Shown in pieces: positions 14,372-21,755 of a stretch of DNA of 23,714 nt (position 1 is its first letter; each line of letters begins with the position of its first letter). A program made the position numbers and the translations under genes. The stretch is from JACQAI01 sp035507915 (GTDB lineage Bacteria > Pseudomonadota > Alphaproteobacteria > Elsterales > Elsteraceae). The stretch spans positions 1 to 23,714 of the forward strand of contig DATJNS010000132.1 of assembly GCA_035507915.1 (NCBI GenBank), read 5' to 3'. The notes under the pieces were generated by a model, which saw only the letters and a program-made list of their open reading frames with translations, was not told the origin of the DNA and ran no database searches.

Positions 14372-15412
14372 ATGTCGTTCGGCCCGCTTTCGCTCGAGCC
14401 GCGCCTGCTCGCCGCGCCGGCGGCGCCCGACGAGGGCCTCACAGCGGTACCAGGGTGGCGCCTGCCCGGCGCCGGGCGCAGCCCCGTCGGCCTGCGCCCG
14501 ACCTCGGTGTCGCTGGCGCTCCATGCGTTGCTCGTCCTCCTGATCCTGATCGGCATTCCCGACTGGCTGCGCCGCCACGAGATGACGCCGCCGCCCGCGA
14601 TCGAGGTCTCGCTGGTCGTGCCCGAGCCGCCCAAGCCGCCGCCTGCGCCCCCCGCACCGCCGGCGCCGAAGCCGCCGCCGGCCGCGCCGCTCGCCAGCGA
14701 CGCCTCGTCGGAGGCGCCGGGTCGCCCCAGCCCGGCGAAGCAGGAGGAGGCGGCGCCCGCGGCGCCCGAGCCGGGTCCGGCCGCCGCGCCGCCGCACAAG
14801 CCCACGCCGACGCCGCCGCTCAAGGTTGCGAAGCCGACACCGGCGCCGGTCGTGCACGCCGCGACCCCGGTGCCCCGCTCGGCGCCGGGTCCCGGGCCGG
14901 CACCGGCGAGCACGCAACGCGCCGCCGAATCGGAGACGCGCGTCGCGACGGCCGAACCGCCGCCGGAACCGGCGCGTTCGCCGACCGCGCACGGCGAGCA
15001 ACCGCCCGCGCCGCGTACCGGCAAGGCGACCTATACCGGCTTGGCCGTGACCCCGCTCGGCAAGCCGCCCGGCGGACCCGAGGCCGCGTTTTACGACGCC
15101 TATCTCGCGGCGGTGCGCGACAAGATTGCGCAACAGCGCGGTCTCCTCAAACCCTTCTACCTGAGCAGCGGCGACGTCGGGATGGGGCTCGAGATCGATC
15201 GCGCCGGACGACTGATCAATACCGGGCTGCTCTCCACCTCGGGATCGCGGGCGCTCGATTACACGGTCAACCAAATGGTGGTGCTCGCCGCGCCGTTCGG
15301 CCCGCCGCCGCCCGAGATCTCCGGCGAGCACGTGTTCCTGCGCTTCCAGCTGAGCCTGCCGCTCACCCAGGCCGACTGGGACGCGCTGCTGGGGTCCAAC
15401 ACGCCGGGCTGA
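14372..15412 (+). CDS. TonB-like energy transducer
   Basis: 346 residues laid out as TonB: cytoplasmic N terminus (1-44), one membrane helix (about 45-62), a proline/alanine-rich periplasmic spacer (about 72-220) and a C-terminal TonB-type domain (about 240-346, with DKIAQQRG, VGMGLEIDRAGRLINTGLLSTSG and VLAAPFGPPPPE). The helix has Ser47 and His51 in SLALH, the same SxxxH spacing as the Ser16/His20 pair needed in E. coli TonB for coupling to ExbB/ExbD. TonB moves proton-motive energy to outer-membrane receptors. No exbB, exbD or receptor gene is in the window. The start has no clear ribosome site; ATG 14372 is kept because no other in-frame start gives the helix a longer lead. The neighbours do not reveal its receptor. 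Confidence 0.8.
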   Translation: MSFGPLSLEPRLLAAPAAPDEGLTAVPGWRLPGAGRSPVGLRPTSVSLALHALLVLLILIGIPDWLRRHEMTPPPAIEVSLVVPEPPKPPPAPPAPPAPKPPPAAPLASDASSEAPGRPSPAKQEEAAPAAPEPGPAAAPPHKPTPTPPLKVAKPTPAPVVHAATPVPRSAPGPGPAPASTQRAAESETRVATAEPPPEPARSPTAHGEQPPAPRTGKATYTGLAVTPLGKPPGGPEAAFYDAYLAAVRDKIAQQRGLLKPFYLSSGDVGMGLEIDRAGRLINTGLLSTSGSRALDYTVNQMVVLAAPFGPPPPEISGEHVFLRFQLSLPLTQADWDALLGSNTPG

Positions 15413-15427
15413 GCGATCGCCGCGGAA

Positions 15428-15470
15428 CTGTCGCAATCGCGTCACGCGGACGTCAAACAAACGCTATATG
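15428..15470 (+). promoter_or_regulatory. Candidate PHO box and -10 upstream of plcP-btaAB
   Basis: Three 7-base repeats occur at exact 11-base spacing: CTGTCGC (15428-15434), GCGTCAC (15439-15445) and ACGTCAA (15450-15456), each with a GTC core (15430, 15441, 15452). This is the architecture of PhoB boxes: CTGTCAT-like 7-mers with 4-base gaps. A TATATG at 15465-15470 lies 8 bases further on, about where a -10 element belongs. The downstream genes are of the phosphate-starvation lipid pathway. A short hairpin (GAGATC at 15489-15494, GATCTC at 15499-15504) falls in the leader. Call made by eye, without a scoring matrix. Confidence 0.6.
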
Positions 15471-15525
15471 AAGTAGGCCCCAGAGCGAGAGATCGCTAGA
15501 TCTCGCAGATTGGTGGCCAGGCGCC

Positions 15526-16314
15526 GTGAGTACGGAATACCGATCGATCTGGATCTCGGACGTCCATCTCGGCACCCGCGCCTGCAAGGCGGAATTCCTG
15601 CTCGATTTCTACCGCCACACCGAGTCCGAACATCTCTATCTGGTGGGCGACATCGTCGACGGCTGGCGGCTCAGCCGCTCGTGGTACTGGGACCAGGCCC
15701 ACAACGACGTGATCCAGAAGACCCTGCGCAAGGCACGCAAGGGTACCCGCGTCGTCTACGTGCCGGGCAATCACGACGACTGGCTGCGCGACTACGCCGA
15801 GCACGAAATGGGCGGCATCACCCTCCAGCTCGATGCCGAGCACGTGACGGCCGATCGCCGCCGCCTCCTGGTCACGCACGGCGACGCGTTCGACGCCGCG
15901 GTGACCTACGCGCGCTGGCTGGTACGCCTGGGCGATCACGCCAGCGAGTGGATGCTGACGCTCAACCACCTGTTCAACCGGGCGCGCCGGGGCGTCGGCC
16001 TGCCCTACTGGTCGCTGTCGGGCTTCGTGAAGGCGCACCTGACCAGCGCCGCGGGCTACATCAGCGCCTTCGAGGACGTGGTCGCGGACGCCGCGCGCCG
16101 GCGCCACTTCGACGGCGTGGTGTGCGGCCACATCCATCAGCCGCGCATCCGCGACATCGACGGCGTGCGCTACTGCAACGACGGCGACTGGGTCGAGAAC
16201 TGCACGGCGCTGGTCGAGCATCTCGACGGCCGGCTCGAGATCGTCGAATGGGCCGGCATCCGGGCGCCCGCCATCGCGGCACCGGCCCGCATTCTCGAAC
16301 CCGTCGACGCATGA
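15526..16314 (+). CDS. plcP: Metallophosphoesterase, probable phospholipase C PlcP for lipid remodelling
   Basis: 262-residue calcineurin-like metallophosphoesterase. Metal-binding motifs are all present: SDVHLG (Asp12, His14), GDIVD (Asp42), GNHDD (81-85), THGD (His118) and GHIH (His202, His204). Sequence alone resembles UDP-2,3-diacylglucosamine hydrolase (LpxH-like), the usual automatic name. The genes directly after it are btaA and btaB. In Sinorhizobium and marine alphaproteobacteria the homologue next to such genes is PlcP, which cuts head groups from phosphatidylcholine and phosphatidylethanolamine under phosphate starvation and frees diacylglycerol. The candidate PHO box upstream fits that reading. 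The start is the GTG at 15526; no ATG fits before the DVHLG strand. The gap to btaA is 84 bases. Confidence 0.85.
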   Translation: MSTEYRSIWISDVHLGTRACKAEFLLDFYRHTESEHLYLVGDIVDGWRLSRSWYWDQAHNDVIQKTLRKARKGTRVVYVPGNHDDWLRDYAEHEMGGITLQLDAEHVTADRRRLLVTHGDAFDAAVTYARWLVRLGDHASEWMLTLNHLFNRARRGVGLPYWSLSGFVKAHLTSAAGYISAFEDVVADAARRRHFDGVVCGHIHQPRIRDIDGVRYCNDGDWVENCTALVEHLDGRLEIVEWAGIRAPAIAAPARILEPVDA

Positions 16315-16341
16315 CCGGGTCGTCCCATCACCCTCACCGTC

Positions 16342-16364
16342 ATGCTCGGGCTCGTCTCGAGCAT
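16342..16364. repeat. Palindromic repeat relic between plcP and btaA
   Basis: ATGCTCG (16342-16348) and CGAGCAT (16358-16364) form a 7-bp hairpin, flanked by CCGT on the left and CCA on the right. The layout matches the repeat family at 45-170 in form (ATGxCCGGG, short loop, CCCGGxCAT), though diverged. It lies in the 84-base gap inside the plcP-btaAB unit and may attenuate or process the transcript. Confidence 0.5.
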
Positions 16365-16398
16365 CCAAGCGACGCGTTCCACTGAGAGGTTTCGAGCC

Positions 16399-17613
16399 AT
16401 GAGCAACCGGCTGGTCAAGGCGGCGGTCTACAACACGCCCGCGATCACGACCAAAGGCGTGCTCGACCGCCTGTTCGCGCTGTGGTTCCAGCGCTTCGTC
16501 TACAACCAGATCTGGGAGGATCCGAGCGTCGATCTCGCGGCGCTGCGCATCGATGCGACCAGCCGCGTCGTCACGATCGCATCGGGCGGCTGCAACGTGC
16601 TCAACTACCTGCTGGCCGGCCCGAAATCGATCACCGCGGTCGACCTCAACCCGGCGCACATCGCGCTGACGCGGCTCAAGCTCGCGGCGGCCGCGCACGT
16701 CGACGACCACGAGACCTTCTTCCGTCTGTTCGGCACCGCCGACGACCGCGCCAATCGCGCGATCTACGACGACGCGCTGCGCCCGCATCTCGATCCGGCG
16801 ACGCGCGCCTTCTGGGAGCGCCGCACGTTCACGGGCAAGCGCCGCATCGACTTTCTCGCCGACGGCCTCTACCGCCACGCCGTGCTCGGCCGCTTCATCG
16901 GCTTTCTGCACCGCGTCGCCGCGCTGACCGGACGCCGGCCGGCGCGGCTGCTGCTGGCGCGCACGCTCGAGGAGCAGGCGCGGCTGTTCGACGAGGTGCT
17001 GGCGCCCTTGTTCGACATGCCCATGTTCCGCGCGCTGTGCCGACTGCCCGTGATGTCGTACAGCCTCGGCATCCCGCCGGCGCAGTTCGGCCTGCTGCGC
17101 GGCCAGGCCGAGGGCAATCTCGCCGGGCTGTTCCGCGAGCGCGTGCGCCGGCTCGCCTGCGACTTCCCGATCGCCGAGAATTATTTCGCCTGGCAGGGTT
17201 TCGGGCGCACCTACGACGTCGAGCACCGCCAGGCGCTGCCCGACTATCTGCGCGAGGAGAATTTCGCCGCGCTGCGCGCCGGGGTCGATCGCGTCGAGAC
17301 GCAGGTCGCCTCGATGACCGACTATCTGGCGACCCAGCTGCCGGCCAGCCTCGACCGTTACGTGCTGCTCGACGCGCAGGACTGGATGAACGCCGACCAG
17401 CTGACCCAGCTATGGCGCCAGATCGACCACACGGCGCGCACCGGCGCCCGCGTGATCTTCCGCACCGCGGCGCGCGAGTCGCTGCTCGAGGCGAAGCTGC
17501 CGCGCGCGCTCCTCAAGCCCTGGCGCTACGAGCGCGCGCTGTCCGAAGAGCTGCTGGCGCGCGACCGCTCGGCGATCTACGGCGGCTTCCACGTCTACGT
17601 GCGGGAAGACTGA
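16399..17613 (+). CDS. btaA: S-adenosylmethionine:diacylglycerol 3-amino-3-carboxypropyltransferase BtaA
   Basis: 404-residue first enzyme of betaine-lipid synthesis. It transfers the aminocarboxypropyl group of SAM to diacylglycerol, giving diacylglyceryl-homoserine at the membrane. It has the DUF3419/BtaA pattern: ALWFQRFVYNQIWEDPSVDL near the N terminus, then the SAM-binding strand-loop VVTIASGGCNVLNYLLAGPKSITAVDLNPAHIAL (about 57-90). Further on are PPAQFGLLRG, AENYFAWQGFGRTYD and LLDAQDWMN. The ATG at 16399 has GAGAGG 10 bases upstream. An earlier in-frame ATG at 16342 is rejected because it lies in the palindromic repeat. The btaB gene begins one base after its stop. Diacylglycerol should come from PlcP upstream. 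Confidence 0.93.
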   Translation: MSNRLVKAAVYNTPAITTKGVLDRLFALWFQRFVYNQIWEDPSVDLAALRIDATSRVVTIASGGCNVLNYLLAGPKSITAVDLNPAHIALTRLKLAAAAHVDDHETFFRLFGTADDRANRAIYDDALRPHLDPATRAFWERRTFTGKRRIDFLADGLYRHAVLGRFIGFLHRVAALTGRRPARLLLARTLEEQARLFDEVLAPLFDMPMFRALCRLPVMSYSLGIPPAQFGLLRGQAEGNLAGLFRERVRRLACDFPIAENYFAWQGFGRTYDVEHRQALPDYLREENFAALRAGVDRVETQVASMTDYLATQLPASLDRYVLLDAQDWMNADQLTQLWRQIDHTARTGARVIFRTAARESLLEAKLPRALLKPWRYERALSEELLARDRSAIYGGFHVYVRED

Positions 17614-17614
17614 G

Positions 17615-18256
17615 ATGCCGTCCGATGTCGCCGCGGCGATGGACCGGATGTACCGCCACCAGCGGCACGTCTACGACCTGACGCGCAAGTTCTACCTGTT
17701 CGGCCGCGACCGGTTGATCGCCAGCCTGGCGCCCGAGCCGGGCGACCGCTTGCTCGAGATCGGCTGCGGCACCGCGCGCAACCTGATCCGCCTGGCGCAC
17801 CGTCACCCGGGCATCGCGCTCTACGGCATCGACGCCTCGGTCGAGATGCTGAAGACCGCCGACGCCGCGATCGACCGTGCCGGCCTGCGCGAGCGCATCG
17901 CGACGCGCCGCTGCCTGGCCGAACGGCTCGACGCCAAGGCGACGTTCGACATCGACCAGCCGTTCGACGGCGTCATGTGCTGCTACGCGCTGTCCATGAT
18001 GAAGGCCTGGCCGACCGTGATCGAGGGCGCGCTCGCCAACCTCAAGCCGGGCGGCCGGCTCGACATCGTCGATTTCTGGAACGATTGGCCGGGATGGGCG
18101 CGCGGGCCGCTCGCCGCGTGGCTTTCGCTGTTCGACGTCACGCCGCGCCCCGAGCTCGCCGAGCGGCTGCGCCAGCGCGCGGCGCGGCGCGGCGGCCACC
18201 TGACCGTCGCGCGCCTGCTCGGCGGCTACGCCTTCCACATCACGTATTGGAAATAG
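17615..18256 (+). CDS. btaB: Diacylglyceryl-homoserine N-methyltransferase BtaB
   Basis: 213-residue class I methyltransferase. It trimethylates diacylglyceryl-homoserine with SAM to give the phosphorus-free betaine lipid DGTS. Motif I is LLEIGCGTARN (46-56), the acidic end of strand 2 is in LYGIDAS, and the strand-4 motif is FDGVMCCYALSMM, followed by LKPGGRLDIVDF. The N terminus MDRMYRHQRHVYDLTRKFYLFGRDRLI is typical of BtaB. Together with btaA one base upstream it makes a complete bacterial two-enzyme DGTS pathway, so the cell can swap phospholipids for DGTS when phosphate is short. Its last codons and stop lie at the edge of a 41-base tandem duplication. Confidence 0.92.
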   Translation: MPSDVAAAMDRMYRHQRHVYDLTRKFYLFGRDRLIASLAPEPGDRLLEIGCGTARNLIRLAHRHPGIALYGIDASVEMLKTADAAIDRAGLRERIATRRCLAERLDAKATFDIDQPFDGVMCCYALSMMKAWPTVIEGALANLKPGGRLDIVDFWNDWPGWARGPLAAWLSLFDVTPRPELAERLRQRAARRGGHLTVARLLGGYAFHITYWK

Positions 18257-18329
18257 GCGCTCGCGGGGCTGGCGCCCCTGCCGCGCCCTGGAAGTAAGCG
18301 CTCGCGGGGCTGGCGCCCCTGCCGCGCGG
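18248..18329. repeat. 41-base tandem duplication with hairpins between convergent genes
   Basis: Two copies, starting at 18248 and 18289, of TGGAARTARGCGCTCGCGGG followed by GCTGGCGCCCCTGCCGCGC, differing at only a few bases. The first copy includes the btaB stop TAG. Each copy holds the hairpin GGGGC-TGGC-GCCCC (18265-18278 and 18306-18319). They lie between the converging btaB and DapA-type genes, so they may act as a doubled bidirectional terminator, though there is no T-run. Confidence 0.75.
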
Positions 18330-18331
18330 GC

Positions 18332-19270
18332 TTACTCCGCCGGCTGCAGGGCGATCTCGCGCAGGCCCGGCATCGTGAAGCCGCGCTCCTTGAGCGCCGC
18401 GCGCAGGCCGACGATCTGGTCCTGGGTGAGCGGCGTCAAAGGCGGCCGCACGGTCGGCCACGCCGGATCGTCGAGGTGATCGGCGATCGTCTGCTTGAGC
18501 GCGGGGATGACCGGGAACTTCTGCACCGCCAGGCGCAGATCGTTCATCTGCTCCTGCAGCTTGGGCGCGTCGGGCGACTGCCAGGTGGCGAACAGCTTGT
18601 GGATCGCGCCCGGATTGATGTTGGCGGTCGCGCTGATGCAGCCGGCGCCGCCGAGCTTCATGACGTCGAGCAGCACCAGCTCGTTGCCCGAGAACACGCC
18701 CCAGCCCGGGAACTCCTTGAGCATCGCCTCGGTGTTCTTCCAGTCGCCCGAGCTGTCCTTGATGCCCGCGACTGTGCCGGGATAGGCCTTGATCAGCCGC
18801 GCGATCAGCGGCAGCGAGATCGGCACGTTGGCGACTGGCGGGATGTGATAGAGGTAGACCTTCAGGCGCGCGTCGCCGACGCGCTGGATGACCTCCGAGA
18901 ACGCCGCGAACAAGCCGTCGTCGCTGACGCCCTTGTAGTAGAACGGCGGCAGCATCAGGACGCCGCCGACGCCGAGCTTGACGGCATGTGCGGTCAGCCG
19001 CACCGAGTCGGGGATCGCACAGCAGCCGGTGCCCGGCATCATGCGCTTGGGATCGACGCCCGAGGCGACCAGCCGGTCCATCAGCGCGATGCGCTCCTCG
19101 ACCGACAGCGAGTTCGCCTCGCTGTTGGTGCCGAACACCGCGAGCCCGACATTCTGGCTGAGCAGCCACTTGCAATGGCGGATCCAGCGCTCGGCGTCGG
19201 GCGAGAGATCCTTCTTGAACGGGGTCACGACCGGGGACAGCACCCCCGTCATCCGCTCGTGCTGGGTCAT
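18332..19270 (-). CDS. DapA-family (dihydrodipicolinate synthase / N-acetylneuraminate lyase superfamily) lyase
   Basis: 312-residue class I aldolase-type TIM barrel. The Schiff-base lysine is Lys171 (AGIKDSSGD) and the catalytic tyrosine is Tyr141 (YLYHIPP). GTNSE (47-51) stands in place of the GTTGE substrate loop. Superfamily members condense or cleave pyruvate with aldehydes or dehydrate 2-keto-3-deoxy sugar acids. It is unlikely to be the lysine-pathway enzyme, because it sits 144 bases downstream of a sugar-acid dehydratase-type gene on the same strand. Such a dehydratase would make 2-keto-3-deoxy acids for an aldolase or dehydratase of this family. Start MTQHERM at 19270. The stop is close to a tandem hairpin. 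The exact substrate is not readable. Confidence 0.87.
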   Translation of the reverse strand: MTQHERMTGVLSPVVTPFKKDLSPDAERWIRHCKWLLSQNVGLAVFGTNSEANSLSVEERIALMDRLVASGVDPKRMMPGTGCCAIPDSVRLTAHAVKLGVGGVLMLPPFYYKGVSDDGLFAAFSEVIQRVGDARLKVYLYHIPPVANVPISLPLIARLIKAYPGTVAGIKDSSGDWKNTEAMLKEFPGWGVFSGNELVLLDVMKLGGAGCISATANINPGAIHKLFATWQSPDAPKLQEQMNDLRLAVQKFPVIPALKQTIADHLDDPAWPTVRPPLTPLTQDQIVGLRAALKERGFTMPGLREIALQPAE

Positions 19271-19330
19271 GGCGTCGGGCTCCTCGTGAACTTGCTTCTC
19301 AATCGGATGGAATGCGTGGGTCCGTCAAGA

Positions 19331-19387
19331 CCCCCCTCCCCAACACGCTCACCCTCCCCCCTGGAGGGGGAGGGTTGGGCTGGGGGG
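19331..19387. repeat. Intergenic G/C-rich palindromic repeat, same family as the soxA insertion
   Basis: ACCCTCCCCC (19351-19360) and GGGGGAGGGT (19366-19375) form a 10-bp stem with loop CTGGA, flanked by CCCCCCTCCCCAACAC on the left and TGGGCTGGGGGG on the right. It is a second copy of the element inside soxA. It sits in the 144-base gap between two minus-strand genes, where it may separate or attenuate their transcript. Confidence 0.8.
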
Positions 19388-19414
19388 CAATGATCGCTTC
19401 GTGACGCGTCGTCC

Positions 19415-20554
19415 TCACGCCCACTTGTCGAGGGCGTATTGCGCGACCGCGCGGTCGTCGAAACCGAAGCCGAGACCGGGGCCTTCGGGCAGCTTGAGGC
19501 CGCCGGGGACGGTCTCGAGCTGGCGGTCGACCAGGCGGCGGAAGTTGAGCACCTGATCGTCGGGGAAGAACTCGACGAACTGCGCGTTCGGCGTCGACGC
19601 GACGAGGTGGACGTGCAAGTCGTGGAACCAGTGCGGGCAGACATTGACGCCGTAGCTCGCCGCGGTCGCGGCGATGCGGCGGAACTCGGTGACGCCGCCG
19701 GCGACGCAAGCGTCGGTCTGCAGGATTTGGGCGGCCTCCTTCTCGAGCAGCTCCTTGAAGCGCCAGCGCCCCGCCTCGATCTCGCCGGTCGCCACCGGCA
19801 CGCGCGTGCGCTCGGCGAGCCGCGCGTGGTTGTCGATGTCGTCCGGGCTGAACGGCTCCTCGATCCAGTAGGGATCGTAGGGCTCGTAGCGCTCCATGTA
19901 GCGCAGCGCGGTCGGCAGGTCGGCCCACGCGTTGTTGGCGTCGAGCATCAGGAGCACCTCGGGCCCGATCGCCTCGCGCGCCGCCTTGATGCGGTCCTCC
20001 TCGGCGCGCGGATCGAGTTTTCCCACCTTGATCTTGACCGCCGAGAAGCCTTGCGCGACGTACCCGGCGAGCTCGGCGCCGAGCTTTTGCGGCGTCTTGC
20101 CGTCGAGATAGTAGCCGCCGCTGGCGTAGGCCGGCACCGTGTCGGCATAGAAGCCGCCGAGATATTTGTAGAGCGGCAACCCGGCGGCGCGCGCGTTGCG
20201 GTCCCATAGCGCGGTGTCGATGATGCTGATCGCCCGCATGGTCGCGCCGACGCGGCCCTGCAGCAGACCCTCCTGGTACATGCGCTGCCACAGCCCCTCG
20301 ACGCGGTACGGGTCCTGCCCCTTGAGCATCGGCGCGTAGAGCTCGCGCACCGCCTGGGCGACCAGGGTGCCGGCGGCGCTGCCGCCGTAGCAGAAGCCGA
20401 TGCCCTCGAGCCCGTCGTCGGTCCGCACCTTGACGAGCCCGTAGTCGCGCGCCGCGACCACGCGGGTGGCGAACGACGTCACGTTGTCGAGCGGCACCCG
20501 CACCGTGCAGGCGGTCACCGACTCGATCTTGGCCGCCGAGGGATCGTTCTTCAT
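19415..20554 (-). CDS. Mandelate racemase/enolase-family sugar-acid dehydratase-like enzyme
   Basis: 379 residues. Catalytic Lys174/Lys176 are in the KxK motif (AVKIKVGKL). Metal ligands are Asp205 (LMLDANNAW), Glu232 (WIEEPF) and Glu258 (VATGEIEAG). Histidines around 308-316 (CPHWFHDLHVHL) include the opposite-face general acid/base. Having a histidine instead of a lysine on that face puts it in the mandelate racemase / galactonate-type dehydratase branch, unlike the enolase-family protein at 7411-8553. It likely dehydrates an aldonic or aldaric acid to a 2-keto-3-deoxy product. ATG 20554 has a perfect AAGGAGG. An earlier in-frame start near 20608 is rejected because it adds residues encoded by the intergenic repeat (LRCARNDD). 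It pairs with the DapA-type gene downstream. Confidence 0.88.
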   Translation of the reverse strand: MKNDPSAAKIESVTACTVRVPLDNVTSFATRVVAARDYGLVKVRTDDGLEGIGFCYGGSAAGTLVAQAVRELYAPMLKGQDPYRVEGLWQRMYQEGLLQGRVGATMRAISIIDTALWDRNARAAGLPLYKYLGGFYADTVPAYASGGYYLDGKTPQKLGAELAGYVAQGFSAVKIKVGKLDPRAEEDRIKAAREAIGPEVLLMLDANNAWADLPTALRYMERYEPYDPYWIEEPFSPDDIDNHARLAERTRVPVATGEIEAGRWRFKELLEKEAAQILQTDACVAGGVTEFRRIAATAASYGVNVCPHWFHDLHVHLVASTPNAQFVEFFPDDQVLNFRRLVDRQLETVPGGLKLPEGPGLGFGFDDRAVAQYALDKWA

Positions 20555-20583
20555 GGGGCCTCCTTGCCTCAACCCCTCAGTAT

Positions 20584-20675
20584 CGTCATTGCGAGCGCAG
20601 CGAAGCAATCCAGAGGGCCGGGTCGCCTGCGCCGCCCGATGGATTGCTTGATCGCTTGCGCTCCTCGCAATGGCG
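20584..20675. repeat. Long imperfect palindromic intergenic repeat between divergent genes
   Basis: The left arm CGTCATTGCGAGCGCAGCGA continues into AGCAATCCAG (20584-20613). It pairs imperfectly with GGATTGCTTGATCGCTTGCG followed by CTCCTCGCAATGGCG (20641-20675). The resulting stem is about 30 bp with a GC-rich loop. This is the look of a widespread alphaproteobacterial repeat whose coding shadow reads LRCARNDD or SLRAQRSNP. It occupies the region between divergent starts at 20554 and 20742, so any promoters there must lie beside or within it. Confidence 0.8.
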
Positions 20676-20741
20676 CGAAAGAGGGTTCGCTTCCCTAACC
20701 CGTTGATCTACCATGGCCGCAAGCGACCCAGGAGCAGGACG

Positions 20742-21704
20742 ATGCCCAGGTTCAAGAACGACATGCCGAGCGGGGTGATTCCGGCCTGTCTGCTGCCGTT
20801 CGACGCGGATTTCGGCATCGACGAGACGGGCTTCCGCAAGCACCTGGCCGACGTCGGCGGGGTCGACGGCATCTCGGCGGTGACCGTCAACGCGCACGCG
20901 AGCGAAGTCGCGTCGTGCACGTTCGACGAGCAGATCCGGGTCATGCGGATCACCGGCGAGGCGCTGGGCGACCGGCTGCCGATCGTCGCCGGCATCTACG
21001 CCGACGGCAGCTTCGAGGCCGCCCGGCTCGCCCGCATGGCGCAGCGCGAGGGCGCCGCGGCGCTGCTCGTGTTCCCGTCGCAGACCCTGGGCATGGGTGG
21101 CGCGCTGCGGCCCGAGATGGCGCTCGCGCACTTCAAGGCGATCGCCGACGCGAGCGACCTGCCGCTGATCGTCTTCCAGTACCCGCAGGCGAGCAACGTG
21201 CAGTATCCGTTCGACACGCTCCTCGAGCTCTTCGAGCAGGTGCCGACCATCCGCGCGATCAAGGACTGGTGCAACGACGCCATGCTGCACGAGCGCCAGG
21301 TCACGACCTTCCAGTCGCTGCCGCGCCCCGTGACCGTGCTGTCGACCCACTCGGCTTGGCTGATGAGCTCGCTGGTGCTCGGCTGCAACGGCCTCCTGTC
21401 GGGCGCCGGCAGCGTGATCGCCGATCTGCAGGTCGCGCTGTTCCGCGCCGTGCAGGCCGACGATCTCAAGGCCGCCAAGCGCATCAACAAGCGCATGCTG
21501 CCGATGGTGCAGGCGTTCTATGCGCCACCGTTCCTCGACATGCACAACCGCATGAAGGAGGCGCTCGTGCTGCTCGGGCGGCTCGACAAGGCCGTGGTGC
21601 GGCCGCCACTCATGAAGCTCGACGCGGGCGAGATTGCCCGCCTCAAGGCCGCGATCAAGGCGGCCGGCCTGGCGCGCGACGGAGCGTTCGCCAGCGCCGC
21701 CTGA
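20742..21704 (+). CDS. Divergent DapA-family protein (second copy type)
   Basis: 320-residue TIM-barrel lyase relative. Schiff-base Lys174 (RAIKDWCND) and Tyr147 (IVFQYPQ) are present, but the usual GTTGE loop is replaced by VNAHASE (about 49-55). This protein therefore differs from the DapA-type lyase at 18332-19270 in its substrate-binding face, and the two are not recent duplicates. ATG 20742 follows an AGGAG site; an earlier reading frame would start inside the palindromic repeat. A LivJ-type binding protein begins 51 bases downstream, so the enzyme probably acts on the compound brought in by that importer. It may be an aldolase or dehydratase for a keto acid; the reaction is not determined. 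Confidence 0.82.
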   Translation: MPRFKNDMPSGVIPACLLPFDADFGIDETGFRKHLADVGGVDGISAVTVNAHASEVASCTFDEQIRVMRITGEALGDRLPIVAGIYADGSFEAARLARMAQREGAAALLVFPSQTLGMGGALRPEMALAHFKAIADASDLPLIVFQYPQASNVQYPFDTLLELFEQVPTIRAIKDWCNDAMLHERQVTTFQSLPRPVTVLSTHSAWLMSSLVLGCNGLLSGAGSVIADLQVALFRAVQADDLKAAKRINKRMLPMVQAFYAPPFLDMHNRMKEALVLLGRLDKAVVRPPLMKLDAGEIARLKAAIKAAGLARDGAFASAA

Positions 21705-21755
21705 GCCGGATCGACTCGCGATCCACGGACCATCAATCGCGCACTGGAGGGGATC

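Noticed and set aside
16342..16398. Earlier ATG start for btaA
   Set aside because: The added residues come from a palindromic repeat; ATG 16399 has a ribosome site and begins at the conserved N terminus.
18248..18329. CRISPR array
   Set aside because: Only two direct copies, immediately adjacent with no spacer and with no cas genes; it is a tandem duplication.
20555..20608. Earlier start for the enolase-family gene
   Set aside because: The extension (LRCARNDD) is the coding shadow of a dispersed palindromic repeat, while ATG 20554 has a perfect AAGGAGG.
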